Below, piece after piece: positions 44,460 to 53,031 of a stretch of 64,000 nucleotides of DNA. The stretch covers positions 381 through 64,380 of the forward strand of contig DACE01000033.1 in NCBI GenBank assembly GCA_002494645.1. The letters run 5' to 3'. The notes under the pieces are model-generated. The model did not search any database and was not told the origin of the DNA. It worked only from the letters and a program-made list of their open reading frames with translations. Every line of letters begins with the position of its first letter. Position 1 is the first letter of the stretch. Origin of the DNA: Euryarchaeota archaeon UBA256 (lineage in GTDB: Archaea > Thermoplasmatota > Poseidoniia > Poseidoniales > Poseidoniaceae). Made by a program: the position numbers and the translations under genes.

Positions 44460-45187
44460 TGGGTGGATATGGAGATGTACAATTACTAAACGACGATGGA
44501 AGTCGACTTGACGGTCGTAAATTGGATGAAATGCGTCCAGTGACGATTGAAGCAGGCATTTTGCCTGCTGCGGAAGGTTCAGCCATGGTAACTCATGGTC
44601 TGAACGTTGCTGTTGCTGCGGTATATGGTCCGATGGAAGCACACCCTCGCAAGATTCAACGCCAAGACCGAGCAGTTATCGATGTTCGCTACAACATGGC
44701 ACCGTTTTCAACCTCCGACAGAATCCGTCCTGGCTTCAACCGCCGCTCTCGTGAAATTTCAAAGGTGACTGCAGAGGCATTGGAATCAGTTGTTCTCGTA
44801 GAACGCTATCCTCGCTCCAAGATTCGTGTGGAAATTGAAATTCTTGCTGCCGAAGCCGGTACTCGTTGTGTCGGTATCACAGCTGCATCGGTTGCTCTTG
44901 CGGATGCAGGTATTCCAATGCGTGACATGATCGTTGGTGTAGCCTCAGGAAAAATCGAGGACACCGTCGTTCTCGACCTCGACAAGGCTGAAGACAACTA
45001 TGGGCAGGCTGACCTACCCGTCGGTATTCTGCCCAACACTGGTGAAATCGCCTTCCTGCAGATGGATGGCGACCTTTCTCTTGAGGAATACAACCTCGCA
45101 ATGGAATACAATTTCAAAGCGGCAAAGGAAATCCATGAAATCATGGTCGATGCTCTTCGCCGACGCTACGATGGAGGTGAGGCTTGA
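44459..45187 (+). CDS. rrp41: Exosome complex exonuclease Rrp41
   Basis: A 242-residue RNase PH-domain subunit that carries the phosphorolytic active site of the exosome. Typical segments are RLDGRKLDEMRPVTIEAGILPAAEGSAMV, AVYGPMEAHPRKIQRQDRAVIDVRYNMAPFS, and TRCVGITAASVALADAGIPMRDMIVGVASG with the later acidic LDLDKAEDNYGQADLPVG, which matches the catalytic aspartate region. Start at ATG 44459 overlaps the rrp4 stop by one base; rrp42 begins the same way at its end. It pairs with Rrp42 in a hexameric ring. Confidence 0.96.
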   Translation: MGGYGDVQLLNDDGSRLDGRKLDEMRPVTIEAGILPAAEGSAMVTHGLNVAVAAVYGPMEAHPRKIQRQDRAVIDVRYNMAPFSTSDRIRPGFNRRSREISKVTAEALESVVLVERYPRSKIRVEIEILAAEAGTRCVGITAASVALADAGIPMRDMIVGVASGKIEDTVVLDLDKAEDNYGQADLPVGILPNTGEIAFLQMDGDLSLEEYNLAMEYNFKAAKEIHEIMVDALRRRYDGGEA

Positions 45188-45972
45188 TGGTCGAACTTGT
45201 GCCTACTCTTTTGCGCCAAGAACTCGCTCGTCTTGCAGAAGACGACTCGCGCCTTGATGGACGAGGTCGCTGGGAAGGTCGTGAATTCACACTTGAAACG
45301 AACTGCCTCTACAACGCCGAAGGATCTGCAAAGGTCGTCATGGGCGGAACAGTTGTCTATGCAGGTGTCAAATTTGAATTGCGTACACCATGGCCAGACC
45401 GACCTACTCAAGGGTCCCTCATGTGTGGGGCCGAACTTCGTCCTGTTGCAGGTCGTAAGTATGAACCAGGTCCTCCTTCTCCTCAATCCATTGAATTGGG
45501 TCGTGTTGTTGACCGAGGAATCCGTGAATCAGGTTGCATTGACATGGAAAGCCTGTGCATTGTTCCCGGCGAGAAAGTTTGGGGTGTCATGATCGACATT
45601 CATGTTCTGTCAGACCGCGGCAACATTTTCGACGCATGTGGGCTTGCTGCAATCGCTGCCTTGCGTACTGCAATCGTGCCCGCTGAGCGTTTTGATGTCG
45701 GTGATGACCACAAACTCCAGATTAACGGGACGCCCATCATGGCATCCTTTACTCGTGTTGGAGGCCGCTTTGTTCTTGACGCTTCAGAGGAAGAAGAACT
45801 CGGTGGCGACGAGCGAATTCACATTACGCTTGGTGATGAAGGACATCTCCATTCCTTACAGAAGGGACTAAGAGGAGTGTTCACCCCCGCCGAGTTTGCC
45901 GAGATATTCGAAGTGGCACAAACGCGTTGTGTTGAACTACGAAAGATCGTTGCAAAAGAGGAGGAGAACTGA
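45187..45972 (+). CDS. rrp42: Exosome complex protein Rrp42
   Basis: A 261-residue RNase PH-domain partner of Rrp41 that lacks a full active site but contributes to RNA binding. Recognisable parts are DDSRLDGRGRWEGREFTLETNCLYNAEGSAKVVMGGTVVYAGVKFEL and IVPGEKVWGVMIDIHVLSDRGNIFDACGLAAIAALRTAIVP. ATG 45187 overlaps the rrp41 stop by one base, and its stop directly abuts the TTG start of the L37Ae gene. All three core exosome genes are thus translationally linked. Confidence 0.95.
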   Translation: MVELVPTLLRQELARLAEDDSRLDGRGRWEGREFTLETNCLYNAEGSAKVVMGGTVVYAGVKFELRTPWPDRPTQGSLMCGAELRPVAGRKYEPGPPSPQSIELGRVVDRGIRESGCIDMESLCIVPGEKVWGVMIDIHVLSDRGNIFDACGLAAIAALRTAIVPAERFDVGDDHKLQINGTPIMASFTRVGGRFVLDASEEEELGGDERIHITLGDEGHLHSLQKGLRGVFTPAEFAEIFEVAQTRCVELRKIVAKEEEN

Positions 45973-46338
45973 TTGGCAAAGCGAACCCAGAAAGCAGGTG
46001 CTACAGCACGATTTGGTGCACGTTACGGTGTATCAGTACGACGCAATGCAGGCTCGGCTATGGCCAAGCGCTCTCGTAAATACACGTGCCCCGTGTGTCA
46101 ATATCAGAAGGTCGAACGCCAATCCGTTGGTATCTGGTCGTGTAAGAAATGCGATCACACCTTCGCTGGTGGCGCTTGGGAACCGTTCACTCGTGCATCA
46201 GACGCTAACAACCGTATTCTACGACGCTCTGTCGATGGTGCAACCACCGCTGACATGGCATTCATTGCGCAAGAAGCGGCTATGAATTACGAACGCGAGT
46301 TGGCAGATGCTCGAACTTCTAGCGAAGAAGAAGAGTGA
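45973..46338 (+). CDS. rpl37ae: Large subunit ribosomal protein L37Ae (eL43)
   Basis: A 121-residue zinc-ribbon ribosomal protein. The family core is KRTQKAGATARFGARYGVSVRRNAG, then CPVC (about residue 40) and CKKC (about 58) with FAGGAWEP. Usual length is 70-95 residues; here about 35 acidic residues are added at the C-terminus (SVDGATTADMAFIAQEAAMNYERELADARTSSEEEE). The start is TTG 45973, right after the rrp42 stop. The position after rrp42 is conserved in archaea. Confidence 0.92.
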   Translation: MAKRTQKAGATARFGARYGVSVRRNAGSAMAKRSRKYTCPVCQYQKVERQSVGIWSCKKCDHTFAGGAWEPFTRASDANNRILRRSVDGATTADMAFIAQEAAMNYERELADARTSSEEEE

Positions 46339-46583
46339 TTTCGACCAGCGTGACGAACATGTGGCAGCTTACCTTGGAGATTTCCTCCGAGTCAACAACC
46401 GATACCAAAGCCTTGGCTGCATGCTTGGCAACAGACTGTGATGCAAATTGGCTTGGTGACAACCAGTTTCAAATCAGTCTTACAGAACAAAACGCAAAAG
46501 ACATGCGGGCTATGTGGAATACGCGTCTACGTGGATTGATCGCCACCGATTCCGTTCTGAAAGTATTCGGCAAGCATTCTTGA
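46335..46583 (+). CDS. KEOPS subunit Pcc1-like protein
   Basis: An 82-residue protein that fits Pcc1, a small dimerising subunit of the KEOPS complex that makes the universal t6A base in tRNAs. It has a strand-helix-strand-strand-helix pattern (WQLTLEISSESTTDTKALAACLATDC, NQFQISLTEQNAKDMRAMWNTRLRGLIATDSVLKVFG). The position between L37Ae and prefoldin beta is that of pcc1 in archaeal exosome operons. GTG 46335 overlaps the L37Ae stop by 4 bases. The rpoP gene often found here is absent. Assignment rests largely on size and context. Confidence 0.7.
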   Translation: MISTSVTNMWQLTLEISSESTTDTKALAACLATDCDANWLGDNQFQISLTEQNAKDMRAMWNTRLRGLIATDSVLKVFGKHS

Positions 46584-46616
46584 ACCACAACCTCACCGCT
46601 TCATTTGGGTGGGTTA

Positions 46617-46934
46617 ATGGAACATCTCGAACAACTCCAAATGGTCGTTGCTGAAGTGCAGGCTGCACGACAACAGGTGAGCAGTGTCCGTGCTCAAGTT
46701 CAAGAACTTGAGGGAACTGTTGAGGCCGTAAAAAATCAACCTGATGAACTCTCTCTTCACCGTCAACTTGGTGGTGTTTTGATTGAAGTACGAGACCGGG
46801 ATGCCCTCGTGGATGAATTAAACGAAACGCTCGCCGCATTGCGTGTTCATCTCGAGCGTTTTGCAGAACGAGAAAAGCAATTGGTTCAAACCTATGACGA
46901 ACTCAAAAAATCACTGCAAGGTGCACAGGAATGA
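46617..46934 (+). CDS. pfdB: Prefoldin beta subunit
   Basis: A 105-residue chaperone subunit made of two coiled-coil helices joined by a beta hairpin (LSLHRQLGGVLIEVRDRDALVDELNETL). Prefoldin delivers unfolded proteins to the thermosome. ATG 46617 is chosen because GGGTGGG ends just upstream; TTG 46605 is in frame but weaker. The gene order L37Ae, Pcc1, prefoldin beta is conserved in archaea. Its stop overlaps the next start by 4 bases (ATGA). Confidence 0.85.
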   Translation: MEHLEQLQMVVAEVQAARQQVSSVRAQVQELEGTVEAVKNQPDELSLHRQLGGVLIEVRDRDALVDELNETLAALRVHLERFAEREKQLVQTYDELKKSLQGAQE

Positions 46935-47923
46935 GTCAACTCCATGACAACGATTTGTCATCGTTGCACCAATGGCTCCGTGATGCTACAGCGCGAGGTC
47001 CCGTAGCAGTTGTCACTGGGAAAAATGGCGATATGGATACAGTCGGTTCGGCAATTGCCCTCTCGTCAACGCATCCAAATTTCATGGCATGTGGCATTCA
47101 CCTCGGCCGTGTAGCACGTCGCCTTGTTGAGGCTCATCACGCACCTTTTCGTCAAATCAAGTCAGGTCATGAGCAATGGCCCTCCAGTATCAGTGCAGTC
47201 GTCGTTGTTGATGCCGCTGCAGCCGACCAAACAGGTCTTGAATTACCAGATGTGCCAAAATGCATACTTGACCATCATGCAACAGATGACTGGCAACTAT
47301 CAGATGGCGATTTCTCAATGAAATGGGATGTCCGTTCGACCACAGAAATGGTTGCAAGATACATGTTAGGGTATGCGAAGGAGCAAATGACGGGCCCTGT
47401 ATGTGAATTTCTTCTCGCAGGATTGGTGACGGATACTGGACGCTTCCGACATGCCAACGCAGGCTCCTTTGAAATTGCCTCCTCCCTGCTCATACAAGGT
47501 CATATTGACTACCAATCGTTCATTGAATCTATGGAAGACGAACGCCCTTCTCCCAGCGAACAAGGTGCGATGTTAAGGGGCTTGCAACGTACAGAATTGA
47601 CCGAGGCCGGACCTTGGCGGGTGTTGCGTTCTACTGCTGGAACCCTTGAGGGCAGGGTTGCATCATTGTTGTCTGGGATTGGTGCTGATGCCGTTGTAGT
47701 AACTCGTCATCGTCATGGCGAAACTCGCCTCACCGTACGGGCATCACGGTCAAGTGTGCTCAATGGATTACACCTCGGAACCATCATGGAAGGATTATCC
47801 GAATCACTCGGGGGCGAAGGTGGCGGACATGACGGTGCAGCTGGATGGTCGGGACAAGCAGACCCCATTGCAGCTGAATCTGCCTTCATTGATGCGGTGG
47901 CTCGAACCAAACGTGGGAAGTGA
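46931..47923 (+). CDS. DHH-family phosphoesterase
   Basis: A 330-residue DHH/DHHA1 enzyme of the nanoRNase/pAp-phosphatase or RecJ-like type. Motif I is GKNGDMDTVGSA (residues about 30-41), the central motif is ILDHHATDDW, and the DHHA1 glycine loop is GGGHDGAAGWSG. Such enzymes degrade short oligoribonucleotides or pAp. Its place directly after the exosome cluster, with a 4-base overlap with prefoldin beta, suggests that it finishes the short products the exosome leaves; that function is inferred. The helical-repeat gene follows after 4 bases. Confidence 0.88.
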   Translation: MSQLHDNDLSSLHQWLRDATARGPVAVVTGKNGDMDTVGSAIALSSTHPNFMACGIHLGRVARRLVEAHHAPFRQIKSGHEQWPSSISAVVVVDAAAADQTGLELPDVPKCILDHHATDDWQLSDGDFSMKWDVRSTTEMVARYMLGYAKEQMTGPVCEFLLAGLVTDTGRFRHANAGSFEIASSLLIQGHIDYQSFIESMEDERPSPSEQGAMLRGLQRTELTEAGPWRVLRSTAGTLEGRVASLLSGIGADAVVVTRHRHGETRLTVRASRSSVLNGLHLGTIMEGLSESLGGEGGGHDGAAGWSGQADPIAAESAFIDAVARTKRGK

Positions 47924-47927
47924 AATC

Positions 47928-49007
47928 ATGACTGTTATCGAAACCCCAGAAGGGCCTGGTCGGCTCATTTCAAAATGGCGAGAAGAAGGCCCTGTGTCTG
48001 CAGATGTCCTCAAGGAATGGAAAGAGGAATCAGGGTGGCCCTCCTGGCTGACCCTTGCAGAAGCTGCTCTCTTCCTTGATGCTCCCGAATTGCTGCAAGT
48101 CATTGATGAATTTCTATCGCCAGGCGAGCATGCAGTCATGTCACTGGTTCGTCGTCGATGGTTGGGTGATACCCACCTCAATGAAGCCATTGAATCCGCC
48201 CTCAATGTCGTCACCCATCCTGATACACGTGATTTAGCGCTCGAGGGACGCCTTCGCATGGAACGAGGGTTAGTACGCTTTGAATCAGGCGACATTGAAG
48301 GCGCAGAACAAGATTTGACATGGGCTGAAACCAGATTGAAATCGGTAGCAAAAGCAAGCCGCGACCACGACCTTTCTCTTCTGAACAAGGCTGCTTACCA
48401 CCTTGCGCAAGGTGAGGCATTGATGGCCTTACAGGTCTATGGTGATATCTCAAGGAAGGCAGGACATGCCCATGAAACGGTTGCAATTTCGCGATTAGGG
48501 GCAAGTCGGATTCGACACGCGATTGGTCATGATTTTGATGCAGGACGTCATGCATGGAACGCACACAAGCACGCCATTATGGCTGGGCAGTCTCAAATGG
48601 CCATAGAGGCAGGTTCTCTTTTCTTAGACTTGAGCTATGAACACCAAGATGAAAACGCCAAGTTGATGCATGTTCAAGTCGAAGAAGCACAACCTGTGGG
48701 CGTCAATGAAGAGCGCCCTTCACTTTCGGTCCATCCCGATGATATTGCAGGTGTATTTGCTTGGTGTGTTGAGAAGTTGGAGCCCGGTTATTCTGGACCC
48801 GACCGCCCTGCTGTTCGTGCCATGCTAACCCTTGCTCACCGAATGAACCGAATGGAAGTCTTTGCTGATCTTATGTCTTCACCAGATTTGGTCGATGACC
48901 CAATGCTGGCGGCTGTTGCTCAAGCATGTGCTCCAGATGATACTACCACGGCTATGTGGGGCAAGCGCCTGGCCACGTTGACGGTGCTTGATTCAAACAG
49001 ACTCTGA
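47928..49007 (+). CDS. Helical-repeat (TPR-like) protein
   Basis: A 359-residue soluble protein of mostly amphipathic helices (WLTLAEAALFLDAPELLQVIDEFL, RLRMERGLVRFESGDIEGAEQDLTWAE, AAYHLAQGEALMALQVYGDISR), similar to tetratricopeptide-like repeats. No catalytic motif is visible. It is the last gene of the exosome superoperon, starting 4 bases after the DHH phosphoesterase stop, so a scaffolding role in RNA processing is possible but unproven. The 3' end overlaps the convergent NUDIX gene by 15 bases. Confidence 0.65.
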   Translation: MTVIETPEGPGRLISKWREEGPVSADVLKEWKEESGWPSWLTLAEAALFLDAPELLQVIDEFLSPGEHAVMSLVRRRWLGDTHLNEAIESALNVVTHPDTRDLALEGRLRMERGLVRFESGDIEGAEQDLTWAETRLKSVAKASRDHDLSLLNKAAYHLAQGEALMALQVYGDISRKAGHAHETVAISRLGASRIRHAIGHDFDAGRHAWNAHKHAIMAGQSQMAIEAGSLFLDLSYEHQDENAKLMHVQVEEAQPVGVNEERPSLSVHPDDIAGVFAWCVEKLEPGYSGPDRPAVRAMLTLAHRMNRMEVFADLMSSPDLVDDPMLAAVAQACAPDDTTTAMWGKRLATLTVLDSNRL

Positions 49008-49397
49008 AAAATAGGTGGCTAAGTCTTCAAATTCCTCATTCGTCCATTGAATCAAAGGTGGAGTAGTGTTCCACCATCGGACTTCTGTGACCTTTTCATC
49101 CTCTCCTTTCCAAAAATCCAATTCAGTCCTCTCAACGACCACATGACCAACCCATCCACTTGGATAATAATCGGTGTTCCAGTGTTGCAGGGAACCTTTG
49201 AGACCAGTTTCTTCGAATAATTCACGCAAGAGTGCATCTTCTGGCGACTCATCACCTTCGAGATGGCCTCCCGGAATTTCCCACCCACGCTGCGGATGAT
49301 GAACAAAAAGGACTCGTCCCCCTTTTCCCATCTGGGTCAAAGGCTCTCCTGCAATCGTCATCCAGCCCAAAACAAAAACGGGATGATGTTGTGACAA
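48993..49397 (-). CDS. NUDIX hydrolase
   Basis: A 134-residue pyrophosphohydrolase with a full Nudix box, GHLEGDESPEDALLRELFEETGLKG (residues about 45-69): the REXXEE metal-binding set is present as RELFEE. The substrate is a nucleoside diphosphate derivative; which one cannot be told. The likely start is TTG 49397; ATG 49361 would cut the first strand. It lies 4 bases after the minus-strand helical-repeat gene, so the two are probably co-transcribed with ubiD. Confidence 0.88.
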   Translation of the reverse strand: MSQHHPVFVLGWMTIAGEPLTQMGKGGRVLFVHHPQRGWEIPGGHLEGDESPEDALLRELFEETGLKGSLQHWNTDYYPSGWVGHVVVERTELDFWKGEDEKVTEVRWWNTTPPLIQWTNEEFEDLATYFSESV

Positions 49398-49401
49398 AGA
49401 A

Positions 49402-50424
49402 TCAACTCATTTTTTGTTGAATATCTTCCAACCAAGACTTCGCCCAGTCTTCGCCATTAGCGAGTAAACGACGAGCAAGGAAGAATGCTTCCTGATAATC
49501 ATCTTGCTCCATAAGCAATTTGAGACGGAGTTCATCTGGGTGAGCGCTTTCATGTTCTTGTTGCTCTGGAACGGTCGGGGTTGAAGGGACCTGTCGTGTA
49601 GAAATCCGCTCGGTAAGGGATTCCATATTCTTCAAAAACGCATCACGATGTTCGATGCTTGGACCCGACCATGGAATCTGTTCCTGCCCGTCCATTTCTC
49701 GTTTAAGACGATCTAAAAATTGATCTCGAACGGTGAGATGAGGGCGCAGTTGTTGGACGTGGTCGTAGCATGACCAGGCATCATCAATCTCCTTGCGTCG
49801 TTCGTGAAGCCGCCCCATCTCCATCCATAACTCATGATTCAATGGCCTGTGAGCCAACAATTGCCGAGCAAGTTCGATGAAGAGTTCTTCATTGCCAGAA
49901 AGGCGGATTCGCTCAATTCGACGACCAAATACAATGTTGGCCCGCTGGTCGGAGAAATTGAGACGCCTGCACCGAGATGCAAAAGAAGCGAGTGTAAATT
50001 GGTTGTTTGAATCCACATCGCTCTCTGCTGAAACCATTAATGCCCACCAATTGTCAGGGTCCAAGGGGTCTTTCGCAAATGCAGCCTCGAGAAGTTCTGG
50101 GCCGACCGCAAGAAAATCTATCCCGCTCAATTGTTCGAGATGTTCGGGGTCTCTACCAAGAATCGAAAATACATCTTCAAGGACGGCATGGAGCCCGTCA
50201 CCATCATGATTCAGTACCTTGAGGTCTGCTAAACATCTCCAGTTACGTTCATCGGTAAAATCGTGTAATATCGCTTGACGAGCATTTTGCTCCGCCCAAG
50301 CAAGGTTTTCAATGGCTCGTTCTGGGTCTTTTTTAGCGAGGTTTGCAAATTTTTGAGCGGTTGAACGGTAACGGTTTCCTAAATTCCGTCGAGGATGCTG
50401 AAGTAGGTCTTGACTCTCGACCAT
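49402..50424 (-). CDS. Helical-repeat (TPR-like) protein
   Basis: A 340-residue protein rich in helical repeats (AIENLAWAEQNARQAILHD, ELWMEMGRLHERRKEIDDAWSCYDHVQQLRP matching the TPR spacing). A proline/glutamine-rich linker near residues 268-290 precedes a last helix pair (LKLLMEQDDYQEAFFLARRLLANGEDW). ATG 50424 is used since the frame upstream overlaps ubiD. It lies between ubiD (10 bases upstream) and the NUDIX gene. No function is assigned. Confidence 0.65.
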   Translation of the reverse strand: MVESQDLLQHPRRNLGNRYRSTAQKFANLAKKDPERAIENLAWAEQNARQAILHDFTDERNWRCLADLKVLNHDGDGLHAVLEDVFSILGRDPEHLEQLSGIDFLAVGPELLEAAFAKDPLDPDNWWALMVSAESDVDSNNQFTLASFASRCRRLNFSDQRANIVFGRRIERIRLSGNEELFIELARQLLAHRPLNHELWMEMGRLHERRKEIDDAWSCYDHVQQLRPHLTVRDQFLDRLKREMDGQEQIPWSGPSIEHRDAFLKNMESLTERISTRQVPSTPTVPEQQEHESAHPDELRLKLLMEQDDYQEAFFLARRLLANGEDWAKSWLEDIQQKMS

Positions 50425-50434
50425 TACTGCACCC

Positions 50435-51706
50435 CTATTGTACCGACATGAACCCTTCACGTTCAACACCAAAATCAATGGTTGCATCATAACCGATTTT
50501 GGAAGTTTTCCCGTTGCTGTATCGAGATGGGTCCAAGGAACTGCCACGTTGGTCGCTCAGAATAATCGTGTCTTTATCTGGTTGCCATCGTGTCATCATA
50601 GCCCATTCCACCCGAACCGGGTCTGTGATGTCAATATCCTCGTCAACAACGGTGACGATCTTCATGCTTTTATGACCGGCGAAAGCGGCTTCAATGGCCT
50701 TCATTCCATCATTTTCCCGTTCTTTTTTGATTTTCAATACCGCTCCAAGCCATCCACATCCCCCTTCCGTCATATGAACGTCCACACAGTTCACAACCTC
50801 GTTAACGGCTGCTTTGATGGTTGGTGCTCGGGGTAAACCCATGAGGGTCTTATGCTCGGCCTCACCGGGTATCAACGCGTGGAAAATAGGGTCATTTCTA
50901 TGAGTGAGGCCATCGATTGCAATGACCGGTTCTTGGCGAACATCATCCACCGTACCCGTAATGTCGACGTATGGGCCTTCATCATCATCTTCAAGCGTGA
51001 TACGACCCCACCATGCATATTCTGCATCGGCTGGAATCTGAACACCATTTGGAAGTTCAACAAGTTCTAGTTGCGTTCCATAGAGTTTCTCGTGCAGTGC
51101 GGCGGCTATGGTGAGTTCGTCAATGTTTTCATTGAAGGACATCGCTGCTGCCAACAATACCACGGGGTCGGGTGCATTGACAACTGCAACGGAAACCTCG
51201 CGCCCTTCGCTACGGGCGTTCATGACCATGGTTCGAAGATGTCGAGGTACAAGGCGAACAACGAGATGGTTTTTGTCTCGTAAATACTGCCTGTGAAAGG
51301 AGACGTTACGAATACCAGCATCTTGTGCAATGATGATACTCGCAGATGAATATCGCCCTCTGTCTGCTGGCCAATGGTGAGGTATGGGTATTGCCGTCAA
51401 ATCAACATCTACCGCCACGTTTTCCATACATGGCGCGTGTTCTGAATCGATGAGGATGGGAGTACTTGGGTTGGTCATAGCCCATCCCAATGTATCGATG
51501 TAGGCTTCGGGCTCGATACCAATCGCAGCACAGAGTCGGTCCCTCGTGAGCATATTCACGGCTGACCTGTGGCCAGGACATTCGGTAATTTTATTGAAAA
51601 TCGTCATGGCATGGTTGGTCGATTGAGAATGCTCAAGCATCTCATGAATGAGGCTGGTTTCACCCTCTTCAATCGTTGCAGCAGCGAGGTGGTCGCGAAA
51701 GGCCAT
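50435..51706 (-). CDS. UbiD-family decarboxylase, possible anhydromevalonate phosphate decarboxylase
   Basis: A 423-residue prenylated-FMN-dependent decarboxylase. Conserved segments are YSSASIIIAQDAGIRNVSFHRQYLRDKNHLVVRLVPRHL, EYAWWGRITLEDDDEGPYVDITGTVD, GLTHRNDPIFHALIPGEAEHK, and KIVTVVDEDIDITDPVRVEWAMMTRWQPDKD. In archaea a UbiD homologue of this size serves the modified mevalonate pathway as anhydromevalonate phosphate decarboxylase; the isoprenoid genes at 56-58.7 kb fit that role, but UbiD enzymes with other substrates look alike. ATG 51706 fits the family start. It diverges from the S12 gene. Confidence 0.82.
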   Translation of the reverse strand: MAFRDHLAAATIEEGETSLIHEMLEHSQSTNHAMTIFNKITECPGHRSAVNMLTRDRLCAAIGIEPEAYIDTLGWAMTNPSTPILIDSEHAPCMENVAVDVDLTAIPIPHHWPADRGRYSSASIIIAQDAGIRNVSFHRQYLRDKNHLVVRLVPRHLRTMVMNARSEGREVSVAVVNAPDPVVLLAAAMSFNENIDELTIAAALHEKLYGTQLELVELPNGVQIPADAEYAWWGRITLEDDDEGPYVDITGTVDDVRQEPVIAIDGLTHRNDPIFHALIPGEAEHKTLMGLPRAPTIKAAVNEVVNCVDVHMTEGGCGWLGAVLKIKKERENDGMKAIEAAFAGHKSMKIVTVVDEDIDITDPVRVEWAMMTRWQPDKDTIILSDQRGSSLDPSRYSNGKTSKIGYDATIDFGVEREGFMSVQ

Positions 51707-51819
51707 GTTGCTTCCACGGGTAGGCGTTGCTTGAATGTTGTTCACTCCTTGTGCGATGAATATGGATGCTTGAAAACCAATACACAGAGGCAAAGATACG
51801 AACCCCATGAGGGATTTGA

Positions 51820-51826
51820 TTAAATA
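51820..51826 (+). promoter_or_regulatory. Possible TATA box for rps12-rps7
   Basis: TTAAATA, within GATTTGATTAAATAGG, lies about 41 bases before the S12 start at 51867, leaving room for initiation roughly 25 bases downstream. It sits in the gap between the divergent ubiD and S12 genes. The call is based on similarity to the archaeal TATA consensus only. Confidence 0.35.
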
Positions 51827-51866
51827 GGGGCGGCAAGTCGGCAAAATGCTTCAATAGGTGATGATG

Positions 51867-52295
51867 ATGGGTAGAGGACTCTTCGCAGGTGCAAAGATGG
51901 CAAAAGACCGTCAAAAATTCCGTTGGTCTGACCGCCGATACAAAAAGCGTATGCTCAAGAGTCGCGCCAAGCACGATCCGTTGGCTGGATCCACCCAAGC
52001 GAAGGGCATCGTCATCGAAAAAGTTGGTATCGAAGCCAAACAACCAAACTCTGGAATCCGTAAGGCTGTCAAGATTTCCTTGATCAAGAATGGAAACAAA
52101 TTGACGGCATTCGCTCCCGGTGATGGGGCAATCAACTTCATTGACGAACACGACGAAGTCATGGTCGAAGGTATCGGTGGACGCATGGGTCGTTCATACG
52201 GTGACATCCCTGGAGTTCGTTACAAAGTAATCCAAGTCAACGGCGTGTCTCTTGATGAAATGGTTCGGGGACGCAAGGAGAAGCCAGTCCGCTGA
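51867..52295 (+). CDS. rps12: Small subunit ribosomal protein S12 (uS12)
   Basis: A 142-residue decoding-centre protein. Archaeal S12 features are [75 protein letters not shown] and [22 protein letters not shown]. The start is a run of GTG-ATG-ATG-ATG; the last ATG (51867) is chosen as it sits five bases from AGGTGA. S7 begins 10 bases after the stop. Confidence 0.96.
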   Translation: MGRGLFAGAKMAKDRQKFRWSDRRYKKRMLKSRAKHDPLAGSTQAKGIVIEKVGIEAKQPNSGIRKAVKISLIKNGNKLTAFAPGDGAINFIDEHDEVMVEGIGGRMGRSYGDIPGVRYKVIQVNGVSLDEMVRGRKEKPVR

Positions 52296-52305
52296 GGTGA
52301 TGATG

Positions 52306-52917
52306 ATGAGTGACGCAGAAACCGATGCCCTTGAAGTCAAGCCAATCGCTGGCCTAGGTACCAATGTATTTGGAAAGTGGGACGCTTCTGAAGTGACCTG
52401 CAAGGACCCTGGACTTGCCCCTTACATCAACCTCACAACCGTTGGTGTCCCCCATACTGGTGGACGCCACGCTAATGCTTGGTTTGGAAAAGCCAAGTTG
52501 TCCGTCGTAGAGCGTTACATCAACAAACTCATGCGTACTGGTTCATACACTGGTAAGAAAATGGGCGCTATGAAAGCCTTTGAAGGGGCATTGGACCAAA
52601 TTGCCGAGCGCTCAGGAGAAAACCCCCTGCAAATTTTCGTGAATGCCATTTGCAATGCTGCTCCAATGGAAGAAATTACCCGTATCAAATTTGGTGCGGT
52701 CTCACAACCCAAAGCTGTTGATTCGTCTCCATCCCGACGTTTGGACGTAGCTCTAGCAAACCTCGCTAAAGGTGCCCAACAAGGAACACACAAGTCCAAG
52801 CGAACACTAAAGAATTGCATCATCAACGAACTTTCGAAGGCCAGTGAAGGTGATGTCACCTCGTATGCTGTTGGCAAGAAGGAAGAACTTGAGCGAATCG
52901 CGGCCTCGGCCCGGTGA
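52306..52917 (+). CDS. rps7: Small subunit ribosomal protein S7 (uS7)
   Basis: A 203-residue protein that nucleates the head of the small subunit. Characteristic segments are VVERYINKLMRTGSYTGKKMGAMKAFEGALDQIAERSGENPLQIFVNAICNAAPMEEITRIKFGAVSQPKAVDSSPSRRLDVALANLAKGA and the C-terminal NELSKASEGDVTSYAVGKKEELERIAASAR. The start is the third of three ATG codons after GAGGTG (52306). The expected partner EF-2 follows but a small membrane gene intervenes. Confidence 0.96.
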   Translation: MSDAETDALEVKPIAGLGTNVFGKWDASEVTCKDPGLAPYINLTTVGVPHTGGRHANAWFGKAKLSVVERYINKLMRTGSYTGKKMGAMKAFEGALDQIAERSGENPLQIFVNAICNAAPMEEITRIKFGAVSQPKAVDSSPSRRLDVALANLAKGAQQGTHKSKRTLKNCIINELSKASEGDVTSYAVGKKEELERIAASAR

Positions 52918-53031
52918 ACTCTTGCGACCCCTGCATCGCAGCTTTACTACGCTCCTGTCCGTACAAGCATTGGGCGTCGTGATCCATGCCGCCTCAGGCA
53001 TGCTCGAACCGCTTCGGGTTACGCCAACGCT

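Noticed and set aside
46335..46583. Possibility that this small gene is rpoP
   Set aside because: It has no zinc-ribbon CxxC pairs, which RpoP needs; the strand-helix pattern fits Pcc1 better.
47804..48388. Minus-strand frame of 194 codons across the DHH/helical-repeat junction
   Set aside because: The plus strand has two well-supported genes here; the antisense translation is Ser/Arg-rich with no domain.
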